The notes under the pieces are model-generated. The model was not told where the DNA came from, did no database searches, and was given only the letters and a program-made list of their open reading frames with translations. DNA of 18,512 bases from the NCBI GenBank assembly GCA_934646835.1, contig CAKUES010000029.1, positions 1 to 18,512 on the forward strand. Direction: 5' to 3'. Of this stretch, positions 1 through 6,945 are shown piece after piece. A program made the position numbers and the translations under genes. Position 1 is the first letter of the stretch; every line of letters starts with the position of its first letter. The DNA is from an uncultured Coriobacteriales bacterium. GTDB lineage: Bacteria > Actinomycetota > Coriobacteriia > Coriobacteriales > QAMH01.

Positions 1-1101
1 CGCGACTACATGGAGAGCGAGAACTGGGAGGCTTACTTCGCTGAGTGCGACGAGAAGCACGAGTACCCGCTGCGCTGGGCCCGTGGCCTCTGCGAGCTGG
101 GCTTCGACCAGATCATGCTCCCCGAGAGCCATGGCGGTCTGGGTCTGGAGCAGCCCGCTGTGACCCTGATGGCAGTCTACGAGGTTCTGGGCCGTTACGG
201 CGCCCCCACCTACGTCCTCTATCAGCTCCCCGGCTTCGAGACCATCATCCGCGAGGGTACGCAGGAGCAGATCGACGCTGTCCTGGCTACCGTCGGCACT
301 GGTGAGCAGATCTGGAACTCCGCTTGCACCGAGCCCGGCGCAGGTTCCGACGTTGCAGCACTGCAGACCACTTACAAGCGTGAGAACGGCAAGATCTACC
401 TGAACGGTACCAAGACCTTCATCACCTCCTCCGCTGGTGTCAAGTACCTCGTCATCATGGCCCGCAACGCCGACGAGCCCGACGTCTTCACCGAGTTCTT
501 CCTGGATATGTCCAAGCCCGGCGTCTCCCTGTCCCCGCTGGCCAAGCTCGGCCTGCGCATGGACTCCTGCTGCGAGGTCTACATGGACAACGTTGAGCTG
601 GAGGAGAAGGACATCTTCGGCAAGGAGGGCAACGGCTTTGCCCGCGGCATCAACGACTTCAACTTCGAGCGTTGGCTGGTCGGTGCTTGCGACTACGGCA
701 CCGCAATCGCCTGCTACGAGGATGCATGCCGCCACGCAAACCAGCGCATCGCCTTCGGCAAGCCCATCGGCCGCCAGCAGCTCAACCAGCTCAAGGTCGC
801 CGAGATGGCCATCAAGCTGAAGAACATGAAGAACATGCTGTACGAAACGGCATGGGAGGCCGACAACAACGGCGGCAACTTCGATCCGGGCGCGGCTGCA
901 ATGTGCAAGTACTACTGCGCTAACTCCGCATTCGAGGTCGTTGACGACGCTATGCAGATCCTGGCTGGCGTTGCTGTCGCTGGCGAGCATCGCATCCAGC
1001 GCATCTGGCGCGACCTGCGTGTCGACCGCGTCTCCGGTGGTACCGACGAGATGATGATCCTCACCGCTTCCAAGTTCGAGCTGAAGAAGTACCGCGCTTA
1101 A
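1..1101 (+). CDS. caiA: Crotonobetainyl-CoA reductase / gamma-butyrobetainyl-CoA dehydrogenase, CaiA-like (5' partial)
   Basis: FAD-dependent acyl-CoA dehydrogenase-family enzyme expected to interconvert crotonobetainyl-CoA and gamma-butyrobetainyl-CoA in the cytoplasm, with an electron-transfer flavoprotein. The reading frame is open from base 1. The first ATG (base 10) is probably internal, because the recalled E. coli CaiA (380 aa) has about 20 residues before the matching SENWEAYFAECD stretch. About 17 N-terminal residues therefore lie outside the window. Seen: WNSACTEPGAGSD (flavin/substrate loop), the GKIYLNGTKTFITSS strand, AFGKPIGRQQL, and C-terminal RVSGGTDEMMIL. The Glu of the YEGT motif in medium-chain enzymes is Gly here. 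The NFERWLVGA helix supplies a Glu (residue 220 from base 10) where isovaleryl-CoA and long-chain enzymes carry their base; E. coli CaiA looks the same. caiB follows after 82 nt. The substrate is assigned from caiB and caiC next door, and the direction (reduction or oxidation) is not shown. Confidence 0.93.
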   Translation, partial: RDYMESENWEAYFAECDEKHEYPLRWARGLCELGFDQIMLPESHGGLGLEQPAVTLMAVYEVLGRYGAPTYVLYQLPGFETIIREGTQEQIDAVLATVGTGEQIWNSACTEPGAGSDVAALQTTYKRENGKIYLNGTKTFITSSAGVKYLVIMARNADEPDVFTEFFLDMSKPGVSLSPLAKLGLRMDSCCEVYMDNVELEEKDIFGKEGNGFARGINDFNFERWLVGACDYGTAIACYEDACRHANQRIAFGKPIGRQQLNQLKVAEMAIKLKNMKNMLYETAWEADNNGGNFDPGAAAMCKYYCANSAFEVVDDAMQILAGVAVAGEHRIQRIWRDLRVDRVSGGTDEMMILTASKFELKKYRA

Positions 1102-1135
1102 GTTTCCCACTGAGCGTATTTCGTCCAACAGTTGA

Positions 1136-1163
1136 CGGCGGCGCGTAAAATATCGCGCCGCCG
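1136..1163 (+). promoter_or_regulatory. Perfect 10-bp GC stem-loop between caiA and caiB
   Basis: Arms 1136-1145 (CGGCGGCGCG) and 1154-1163 (CGCGCCGCCG) are exact reverse complements around the 8-nt AT-rich loop TAAAATAT. No T tract follows, and the caiB ribosome binding site (AAAGGAG, 1169-1175) starts only 6 nt later. It is therefore more likely an mRNA stability or processing stem, or a modulator of caiB initiation, than a terminator. The role is inferred. Confidence 0.6.
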
Positions 1164-1183
1164 CTTCGAAAGGAGCTTCACAA

Positions 1184-2398
1184 ATGGCAATGGAATTCAA
1201 CAAGCCTTCCTTCGGTGTTCTCGACGACGTCAAGGTCGTCTACGCAGCAGTCGAGCTCGCAGTGCCCAAGGCATGCGATCTGATGGCTGACTGGGGTGCT
1301 GACGTCACTTGGCTGGAGAACACTGGTGCCGGCGATACCATTCGCGACACTGCCTATGTCAAGCAGGCTGAGCGCCGCAACCAGCGCTCCGTCTCCATGA
1401 ACTACTTCTCCGAGGAGGGCAAGGAGATCCTCTTCAAGATGCTGGCTGACGCCGACATCTTCATCGAGGCTTCCAAGGGCGGCACCTGGGCTCGTAAGGG
1501 CATCACCGACGAGGTTCTGTGGGAGATCAACCCCAAGCTCGTCATCGTCCACCTGTCCGGCTTTGGCCAGACTGGCGATCCCAAGATGGTCAAGCGCGCT
1601 GCTTACGACCTGACCGTCATGGCTTACTCCGGTTACATGAGCCAGAACGGCACCCAGGAGCAGCCGATGAACCCCGGCCCCTACGCTGGTGACTACTTCA
1701 ACACCCTGATGGTCGTCTCCTCCACCCTGGCCGCACTGCACAAGGCCAACCGTACCGGCAAGGGCGAGTCTATCGACCTGGCTATGTACGAGACCCTGCT
1801 GGCTATCGGCCAGTACTACCTGGTTGACTACCTGAACGAGGGCATCATCTGGCCTCGCCCCGGCGCTCGCAACCAGAACCTCTGCGGCATCGGCGAGTAC
1901 AAGTGCAACGACGGCTTCCTGGGCGTCTGCCTGTACGGCGTTGACCAGAACAAGTACTTCCTGGAGACCATCGGTCTGGGTCACCTGTGGGGCACCGAGG
2001 CTATCCCCGAGGATACCTCCGGCCTGTGGCTGTCCAACCCCCATGCAGCAGAGATCGAGGCTGCATTCGAGGCTTACTGCCTGCAGCACTCCAAGCACGA
2101 GATCGAGCAGGACTTCGCCGACCACCGCATCGCTGCACAGGTCGTCATGGAGTTCGAGGACCTCGTCCAGGAAGAGCACCTCAAGCTGCGCGGCGACTTC
2201 ATGGATTGGGAGACCGTCGACGGTGAGACCTTCAAGGGTCTCGGCGTGTTCCCCAAGTTCCAGCAGACCCCTGGTCAGGTCTGGCGTCCCATGCCCAAGC
2301 AGGGCGGCGACACCGCTGACGTTCTCGGCAAGCTCGGTTACTCCGAGGAGCAGATCGCTGCTCTGGCTGAGTCCGGCGTCGTGAAGATCGCTGAGTAA
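1184..2398 (+). CDS. caiB: L-carnitine / gamma-butyrobetaine CoA-transferase CaiB
   Basis: Class III (formyl-CoA transferase family) CoA-transferase, 404 aa against 405 in E. coli CaiB. It moves CoA from gamma-butyrobetainyl-CoA or crotonobetainyl-CoA to incoming L-carnitine, so the pathway does not spend ATP on each turn. Recognisable stretches: DIFIEASKGGTWARKGITDEVLW, KLVIVHLSGFGQTGD, GKGESIDLAMYE, and C-terminal PGQVWRPMPKQGGDTADVL, all close to recalled CaiB. The nucleophilic Asp of this family is Asp170 in GPYAGDYF, matching E. coli Asp169. The start at 1184 has AAAGGAG 8 nt upstream; an in-frame ATG two codons later (1190) is the alternative. It is flanked by stem-loops on both sides and is very similar in codon choice to caiA (CTG/CTC leucine, CGC/CGT arginine), which suggests high expression. 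Confidence 0.95.
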   Translation: MAMEFNKPSFGVLDDVKVVYAAVELAVPKACDLMADWGADVTWLENTGAGDTIRDTAYVKQAERRNQRSVSMNYFSEEGKEILFKMLADADIFIEASKGGTWARKGITDEVLWEINPKLVIVHLSGFGQTGDPKMVKRAAYDLTVMAYSGYMSQNGTQEQPMNPGPYAGDYFNTLMVVSSTLAALHKANRTGKGESIDLAMYETLLAIGQYYLVDYLNEGIIWPRPGARNQNLCGIGEYKCNDGFLGVCLYGVDQNKYFLETIGLGHLWGTEAIPEDTSGLWLSNPHAAEIEAAFEAYCLQHSKHEIEQDFADHRIAAQVVMEFEDLVQEEHLKLRGDFMDWETVDGETFKGLGVFPKFQQTPGQVWRPMPKQGGDTADVLGKLGYSEEQIAALAESGVVKIAE

Positions 2399-2407
2399 CA
2401 AAGCACG

Positions 2408-2487
2408 AAAGCTCGAGAGATAGCTCCCTCTTGAGTTAACCCAGGGCCGGGTCTCCTAAACCCGGCCCTTCTGGGAGCTTTGTATTT
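2408..2487 (+). terminator. Terminator-like intercistronic stem-loop between caiB and caiC
   Basis: A perfect 9-bp stem pairs 2444-2452 (GGGCCGGGT) with 2460-2468 (ACCCGGCCC) around a 7-nt loop. Outer pairing is possible in two mutually exclusive ways: AAAGCTC (2408-2414) with GAGCTTT (2475-2481), or AGCTCCC (2422-2428) with GGGAGCT (2473-2479). The T tract is interrupted (TTCTGG...CTTTGTATTT), so termination is probably partial. It may lower caiC and transporter mRNA relative to caiAB. This regulatory reading is inferred. Confidence 0.55.
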
Positions 2488-2555
2488 ACCGGGGATATTG
2501 CACCCCTCGGCGAATGCAAGTACGTGAAAACGGTGCATCAACATAGGAGAAGAAT

Positions 2556-4112
2556 ATGGTCGACATCGTTGGCGGCGAAACGCTGGCAAGTCTTTGGGAC
2601 AAGCTCGCAGTCGAGTGTGGTGACAAGGAATTCTTCGTCTTCGAAGGACGTGACGGCAGCAAGGAGAAATACAGCTACCGTGAGTTCAACATCAAAATCA
2701 ATCAGGCTGCAAACGTCTTTTTGAGCCGCGGCGTTACCCCGGGTGAGCGTGTTGCCATCCAAATGCACACCTGCCCCGAGTTCTTGATGTGCATGTTCGG
2801 TCTTGCAAAAATCGGTGCAATTACCGTACCAATGAACGAACAGTACCTCCAGGCTGAGTGCGAGTACGCGCTTGACGTGTGCAAGATCAAGCGCGCTGTC
2901 ATCGAGCCCTGCTTCGTCGAGCTCTACGAGCAGATCACCGCAGCTGGCCGCTTGCCGGAGGGCTTTGCCGTCGCCCGCACCCGTGAGTCCGAGCAGGCCG
3001 GCGGTCGCCCGCTGTTTGCCGAGCTTTTGGACCAAGAGAACGAGACCTTGGATCAGGAGTTCGAGTTGTCTGCGGACGATCCTTGCGAGATTCTCTTCAC
3101 CAGCGGCACGACTAACCTTCCCAAGGGCGTCGTCCTCACTCACGGCAATCTGATCTACTCCGGTTACTACGGCAACTGGGAGACTGCGATGACCTCCGAG
3201 GACCGCATGTTCTCCACCATGCCCGCATGCCATTCCAACTTCCAGCTGGCTGCCCTGACCCCGGTTCTCACCGCAAGGGCGACCCTGATCGTGGCCGAGA
3301 AGTACAGCGCCTCCCACTTCTGGGAGCAGGTGCGCGAGTCCCGCGCGACACTGGCCCAGTGCGTCGCCATGATGCTGCGCACGCTGCTGCTGCAGCCCGC
3401 CAGCGAGCTCGACAAGGATCACAGCCTGCGTGACATGCTCTACTTCCTGCCTGTCTCCGTCCGCGAGAAGGAGGAGTTCGAGGAGCGCTTCAACGTGAGC
3501 CTCATGAACACCTACGGCTCCACCGAGTCCGTCTGCTGGGTTCTCACCGATACGCCGTGCGGTCCCCGCAGGTGGCCCTCCATCGGTCGCGTCGGTCTTG
3601 GCTACGAGGCCAAAATCGTCGACGATGAGGGCAACGAGCTGCCCGCCGGCGAGGTTGGCGAGATCTGCGTGAAAGGCGTTCCCGGACGTTCCATCATGCT
3701 CGAGTACGTCGACAACGAGAAGGCCACACGCGAGACGCTTTCCGAGGACGGCTGGCTGCGCATGGGCGACAAGGGCTACTACGACGAGGATGGGTGGTTC
3801 TTCTTCGTCGATCGCAAGAGCAACATGATCAAGCGCTCTGGCGAGAACATCTCCACGACAGAGATCGAGGGCGTTCTCGAGGAGCATCCCTCCATCAAGG
3901 AGGCGGCAGTCATCGGCGTTCCCGACGAGATCCGCGACGAGGCAGTCAAGGCCTTCATCCTGCCCGAGCCGGGCATGCAGATCACCGAGGTTGAGGTTGT
4001 CGAGTACTGCGAGAAGAACATGGCTGCGTTCAAGGTGCCGACCATCATCGAGTTCGTGGATGATTTCCCCCGCACCTGCAGCATGAAAATCGAGAAGAAA
4101 CTATTGAAATAA
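2556..4112 (+). CDS. caiC: Carnitine/crotonobetaine CoA ligase CaiC-like (ANL superfamily)
   Basis: AMP-forming acyl-CoA synthetase, 518 aa, close to the length of E. coli CaiC. It would adenylate a betaine carboxylate and attach CoA, priming the CoA-transfer cycle run by CaiB. Motifs seen: A3 P-loop TSGTTNLPKG (residues 182-191), MPACHSNFQ, NTYGSTES (A5), RRWPSIGRVG, GWLRMGDKGYYDEDGWFFFVDR (A7/A8 hinge), MIKRSGENIS, and the C-terminal A10 region with Lys511. The usual SGK of A10 reads SMK (Ser509-Met510-Lys511), so the adenylation Lys is kept but the preceding Gly is lost. The start at 2556 has AGGAGA at 2545-2550. The gap from caiB is 157 nt and contains a terminator-like stem-loop, while the transporter follows after only 16 nt. 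Choice of betaine (carnitine, crotonobetaine or gamma-butyrobetaine) cannot be settled from sequence. Confidence 0.92.
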   Translation: MVDIVGGETLASLWDKLAVECGDKEFFVFEGRDGSKEKYSYREFNIKINQAANVFLSRGVTPGERVAIQMHTCPEFLMCMFGLAKIGAITVPMNEQYLQAECEYALDVCKIKRAVIEPCFVELYEQITAAGRLPEGFAVARTRESEQAGGRPLFAELLDQENETLDQEFELSADDPCEILFTSGTTNLPKGVVLTHGNLIYSGYYGNWETAMTSEDRMFSTMPACHSNFQLAALTPVLTARATLIVAEKYSASHFWEQVRESRATLAQCVAMMLRTLLLQPASELDKDHSLRDMLYFLPVSVREKEEFEERFNVSLMNTYGSTESVCWVLTDTPCGPRRWPSIGRVGLGYEAKIVDDEGNELPAGEVGEICVKGVPGRSIMLEYVDNEKATRETLSEDGWLRMGDKGYYDEDGWFFFVDRKSNMIKRSGENISTTEIEGVLEEHPSIKEAAVIGVPDEIRDEAVKAFILPEPGMQITEVEVVEYCEKNMAAFKVPTIIEFVDDFPRTCSMKIEKKLLK

Positions 4113-4128
4113 AGGGAGGAGAGCACTT

Positions 4129-5523
4129 ATGAGCAACGCGAAAGCTTGCCCGCAGATGAATGCGGACGCCATGGCTTCCAGCGCTTCAGGTGCCATCGGG
4201 AGGACCGCCAACGCAGCGAGGAGGACTCTCGATGAGGTTGCAATGACCCCGTTCCTCCGCAAGATTACGTTCTTCTCGAGCGGAGGATCCTTCCTCGACG
4301 GCTACGTGCTCTCTTTGATCGGCGTCGCGCTGACACAGATCGGTCCCCACCTCAACCTGACGACGGAGTGGAGCGCCGCCATCGGCGCCTCCGTCTTGGT
4401 AGGCATTCTCTTTGGCAGCATCCTCGGCGGTTATGCCACCGACATGATCGGCCGCAAGAAGATGTTCATCGTCGACATCGTGGCCATCGCCGTGTTCTCC
4501 CTGCTGAGCATGGGCGTCACCAGCGCCTGGGAGCTGGTCCTGATCAGGTTCTTCATCGGCGTGTTCGTCGGTGCGGACTATCCGATCGCCACCTCGCTCA
4601 TCGCGGAGTTCACTCCCAAGGAGCATCGCTCGATCTCCATGGGCATGGTCTCTGCGGCTTGGTACCTCGGTGCTACGGTCGCCGCTTTCGTCGGCTTTGG
4701 CCTGTGCGTCGTTGACGGCGGCTGGAAGATCATGCTCGGCTCCGCTGTGGTCCCCTGTGTCTTCCTGCTGTTGGGTCGACGCGACATCCCCGAGTCCCCG
4801 CTGTGGCTCAAGAGCAAGGGCCGCGACGAGGAGGCACGCGCCGTCATGGACCGCGTCTTTGGCAGCGACGTCGATTTCGAGGAGATGACCACGCCTCCCC
4901 AGAAGACCGGCTTTGCAGAGGTCTTCTCCACGGGCTACCTCAAGCGCATCATCTTCCTGGGTGTTGTCACGCTGTGCCAGGTCGTCCCGATGTACGCGAT
5001 CTACACCTTTGGTCCGGAGATCATGACTGCCTTTGGCTTTGGCACCGGCAGGTCCGCGATTCTGGGCGAGAGCGTTTTGAGCCTCTTCTTCCTGATCGGC
5101 TCCATCCCTGCGATGTTCTGGCTGAACTCCATGGGCCGCAGGCCGCTGCTGATCCGCTCGCTGTCCTGCATGGCGGTTGGCCTGGTTGTCCTGGGCCTGT
5201 TCCCGGATGCTCCGCTGCCGGTCATCATCGGTGCCTTTGGCCTCTACGCCTTCTTCAGCGGTGGCCCCGGCATCCTGCAGTGGCTCTATCCCAACGAGCT
5301 GTTCCCCACGGAGGTTCGCGCGACGGCAGTTGGCGTCGCAATCGGCATCTCCCGTATCGGTACGATTATCGCGACCTACGGCACACCGGTCTTCCTGGCT
5401 GCGTTTGGTATCGGCCCCACGATGCTCGTCGCCGCCGGACTGGTTATCTTGGGCCTGGTGCTCTCCATCGCTATGGCGCCCGAGACCGCCGGCAAATCGC
5501 TGGGCGAGACGAGCTCGCTGTAA
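4129..5523 (+). CDS. MFS transporter, metabolite:H+ symporter / sugar-porter-like, probable betaine uptake
   Basis: Polytopic inner-membrane protein, 464 aa, with about 12 hydrophobic segments. Family signs: motif A GYATDMIGRKK (residues 101-111, cytoplasmic loop 2-3), DIPESPLWL (residues 219-227, end of TM6), a charged central loop, NSMGRRPLL (second-half motif A), and LYPNELFPTEVRATAVG near TM10. These fit the sugar-porter/aromatic acid-type branches of the MFS, not the BCCT family of CaiT. About 45 residues precede TM1. A later Met (MTPFLRK) is possible, but GGAGGAG at 4115-4121 strongly supports 4129. The gene is 16 nt after caiC and is the last gene before a strong terminator, so import or exchange of carnitine-type betaines is inferred from position. 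It could instead carry another substrate. Confidence 0.88.
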   Translation: MSNAKACPQMNADAMASSASGAIGRTANAARRTLDEVAMTPFLRKITFFSSGGSFLDGYVLSLIGVALTQIGPHLNLTTEWSAAIGASVLVGILFGSILGGYATDMIGRKKMFIVDIVAIAVFSLLSMGVTSAWELVLIRFFIGVFVGADYPIATSLIAEFTPKEHRSISMGMVSAAWYLGATVAAFVGFGLCVVDGGWKIMLGSAVVPCVFLLLGRRDIPESPLWLKSKGRDEEARAVMDRVFGSDVDFEEMTTPPQKTGFAEVFSTGYLKRIIFLGVVTLCQVVPMYAIYTFGPEIMTAFGFGTGRSAILGESVLSLFFLIGSIPAMFWLNSMGRRPLLIRSLSCMAVGLVVLGLFPDAPLPVIIGAFGLYAFFSGGPGILQWLYPNELFPTEVRATAVGVAIGISRIGTIIATYGTPVFLAAFGIGPTMLVAAGLVILGLVLSIAMAPETAGKSLGETSSL

Positions 5524-5558
5524 ATCGAATAAGGCTGTGCTTGCCAGAGCACATGCGA

Positions 5559-5597
5559 GAAAAGGGTGCGTCGAGTGATCGGCGCACCCTTTTCTTG
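5559..5597 (+). terminator. Rho-independent terminator of the cai operon
   Basis: Perfect 12-bp stem: 5559-5570 (GAAAAGGGTGCG) pairs with 5583-5594 (CGCACCCTTTTC), with a 12-nt loop. The T-rich 3' arm and trailing CTTGTT act as the U tract. It lies 36 nt after the transporter stop codon. Confidence 0.88.
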
Positions 5598-5640
5598 TTG
5601 CGGCGAGGTGGCGGGGCGTGCGGCGGGTCCGCGGGGTGCT

Positions 5641-5740
5641 GACCAAACGTACCAGTGACAAAAGGTGTCACCTCGACGAACTGGGGATTAAAGCGGGTCG
5701 CTGAGGTGACACCTTTTGTCACTGGTACATCTGGTGTCAT
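5641..5740. repeat. Long inverted repeat: two head-to-head copies of a TGACACC...GGTGTCA repeat
   Basis: Arms 5649-5674 and 5703-5728 are exact reverse complements (26 bp, no mismatch) around a 28-nt spacer. Each arm is part of a longer unit: on the right, TGACACC (5707-5713) is itself answered by GGTGTCA (5733-5739). On the left, the inverted unit continues to about 5641 with partial match. A diverged relative lies at 14918-14950. No transposase is nearby, so this looks like a REP-like intergenic element and not an IS end. Function is unknown. Confidence 0.85.
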
Positions 5741-5756
5741 GTGCCGTCCCCCCACC

Positions 5757-5870
5757 AAACTTTGCGGCGGGCTCTGGGCATTGCGTCAGCATCAATGAGC
5801 TGCAAGGCTCTCGTAGGCGCCAGACGAAGTCGGCGCCACAGCTTGCAGTGAGCCGGCGAAAACCGGCGAG
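5757..5870. repeat. 114-nt structured direct repeat, copy 1
   Basis: Nearly identical to 5951-6064 with the same length. Most of the differences are in the first half. Internal nested pairing: CTGCAAG (5800-5806) with CTTGCAG (5842-5848), enclosing GGCGCC...GGCGCC, followed by GCCGG-CGAAAA-CCGGC. The central 26 nt (5813-5838, beginning GTAGGCGCCAGACG) recur exactly at 6007-6032 and 14881-14906. No convincing coding potential. Confidence 0.85.
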
Positions 5871-5902
5871 TTACCGCAGCTCGATGAGCTGCAGCCTCCG
5901 TA

Positions 5903-5925
5903 GGGGAGGGACCCTGTCCCTCCCC
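5903..5925. repeat. GC-rich palindrome (GGGGAGGGAC family), copy 1
   Basis: Perfect 10-bp stem GGGGAGGGAC / GTCCCTCCCC with loop CCT, preceded by CGTA. It lies between the two 114-nt repeats. A reverse-complement relative is at 18410-18428 near the right edge. The palindromes at 14730-14751 and 14804-14825 share the flanking GTAGGGG/CCCCTACG frame but have different stem cores. Confidence 0.8.
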
Positions 5926-5950
5926 ATATGCCGTGCGGGAATTCGACCCC

Positions 5951-6064
5951 AAATCTTGCGGCGCGCTACCGGCATTGCGTCAGCGTCGATGAGCTGCAAG
6001 GTCCCCGTAGGCGCCAGACGAAGTCGGCGCCACAGCTTGCAGTGAGCCGGCGAAAACCGGCGAG
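5951..6064. repeat. 114-nt structured direct repeat, copy 2
   Basis: Second copy of the 5757-5870 repeat, 194 nt downstream in the same orientation. It keeps the nested arms CTGCAAG (5994-6000) / CTTGCAG (6036-6042), the GGCGCC pair and the terminal GCCGG/CCGGC hairpin, with changes such as TCAGCATCAATG to TCAGCGTCGATG. It is two copies only, without short spacers, so not a CRISPR array. Confidence 0.85.
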
Positions 6065-6130
6065 ATCACTGTGTCCCTATCTTTTTTCTCCGCACCCTCT
6101 GACCGTCATCACTCCGAATATCTGAGTTTT

Positions 6131-6165
6131 ATCACCCCGGCTGAGCTGGGGTGATCTTCTTTTTG
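6131..6165 (+). terminator. Orphan Rho-independent terminator upstream of cpaB
   Basis: ATCACCCC...GGGGTGAT hairpin (6131-6155, 11 pairs with one G-T, loop TGA) followed by CTTCTTTTT. No gene lies between it and the cai terminator at 5597, so it either ends an unannotated short transcript from the repeat region or insulates the Tad operon. The remaining 120 nt to cpaB hold no promoter that could be called with confidence. Confidence 0.75.
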
Positions 6166-6286
6166 GCAAAAACCGTTCTTGTTTTGGTCTGATTTCAATC
6201 GGCGAAGTCACAGAAAACCGGAGGGTAGTTCTGACAGGTCGATCCGTTGTAAAACCGATTCCCGCACATCGTCGGAAGGGGCACGG

Positions 6287-6943
6287 ATGACTTCTCAACA
6301 AAAACAGCTTGCAGTGGGCATTGCGTGCGCGGCGTTGGCAGCCGTGGCGGTGTTCGCCTATACCGCGACAGTGAGCAGCGAGGCTGCGGTCAAGCGGCAG
6401 GCGGCGATCGAGAGGTTTGGCGGCGAGCAGACGCAGGTGGTCGTAGCGAGTAAGGACATCGGGACCGGCACTGTGCTCGACGGCGGAAACGCAACGGTTA
6501 CGACGTGGCTGACAGACTTGCTCCCTCGCGGGGATGTTGCGGTTGAGTTGGGACAGGTGGAGGGTCTGGTTGCTGAGACCGACATCAAGGAAGGCGAGCC
6601 GATTCTGATGAGCCGCATCGGCGACGGAAGCTCGAGGATCAGCGTGCCCAAGGGGCTCGAGGCCGTGAGCGTTGCATCTGACGACGTTTTGGCAGTTGGC
6701 GGCAGCGTGCAGGAGGGTTCCTTCGTGGACGTTTACGTCGAGACCGCAAAAGGGCGCATCGTGTTGCTCGGCAAGAAGATCTTGGTACTTGAGACCAGCG
6801 CCTTCACCGACCCCGACAGCGCTAAAGCGATTACGTGGGTGACCTTGGCGGTGACGCCGGAGAGCGTGAGCGATCTGCTGTCTGCCTCATGCAAGGGGAC
6901 CATCCACTTGGTTTTGCCGGGCAGCCAGACGGAGGAGGAATGA
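6287..6943 (+). CDS. cpaB: Tad/Flp pilus assembly protein CpaB/RcpC (SAF domain)
   Basis: First gene of the Tad operon, 218 aa. One N-terminal membrane segment (about residues 8-26, AVGIACAALAAVAVFAY) anchors an extracytoplasmic protein. A SAF-type domain follows (about 47-110: VVVASKDIGTGTVL ... EGLVAETDIKEGEPIL), then an RcpC-like domain (about 115-214: RISVPKGLEAVSVASDD ... GSFVDVYVE). In diderms CpaB/RcpC works with the secretin, so in a monoderm it probably acts at the wall-membrane interface. The frame is open upstream to 6179, but 6287 is chosen because GGAAGGGG lies just before it and the signal segment begins there. The short C-terminal acidic tail (TEEE) ends 2 nt before the preferred tadZ start. 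Confidence 0.88.
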   Translation: MTSQQKQLAVGIACAALAAVAVFAYTATVSSEAAVKRQAAIERFGGEQTQVVVASKDIGTGTVLDGGNATVTTWLTDLLPRGDVAVELGQVEGLVAETDIKEGEPILMSRIGDGSSRISVPKGLEAVSVASDDVLAVGGSVQEGSFVDVYVETAKGRIVLLGKKILVLETSAFTDPDSAKAITWVTLAVTPESVSDLLSASCKGTIHLVLPGSQTEEE

Positions 6944-6945
6944 CG

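Noticed and set aside
1178..2401. 407-codon open frame on the - strand opposite caiB
   Set aside because: It mirrors a strongly recognised gene and its Leu/Val/Asp-rich composition is what codon bias produces on the antisense strand. The same holds for the long - strand frames at 2538-3887, 4186-5661, 6733-8121 and 13386-14582.
5641..5740. Insertion sequence ends or a miniature transposon
   Set aside because: Only 28 nt lie between the arms, no target duplication is evident, and no transposase is in the window.
5757..6064. Possible CRISPR array
   Set aside because: There are only two repeats, each 114 nt, with a 80-nt gap that itself contains a palindrome, and no cas genes.
5716..6125. Open frames of 65-109 codons in the repeat region
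   Set aside because: They run across the repeats, carry the repeat's periodic sequence in translation, and lack convincing ribosome binding sites.
6166..6286. Cyclic-di-GMP riboswitch ahead of the pilus operon
   Set aside because: The conserved GEMM-type segments are not present; only the terminator and an unstructured leader can be seen.
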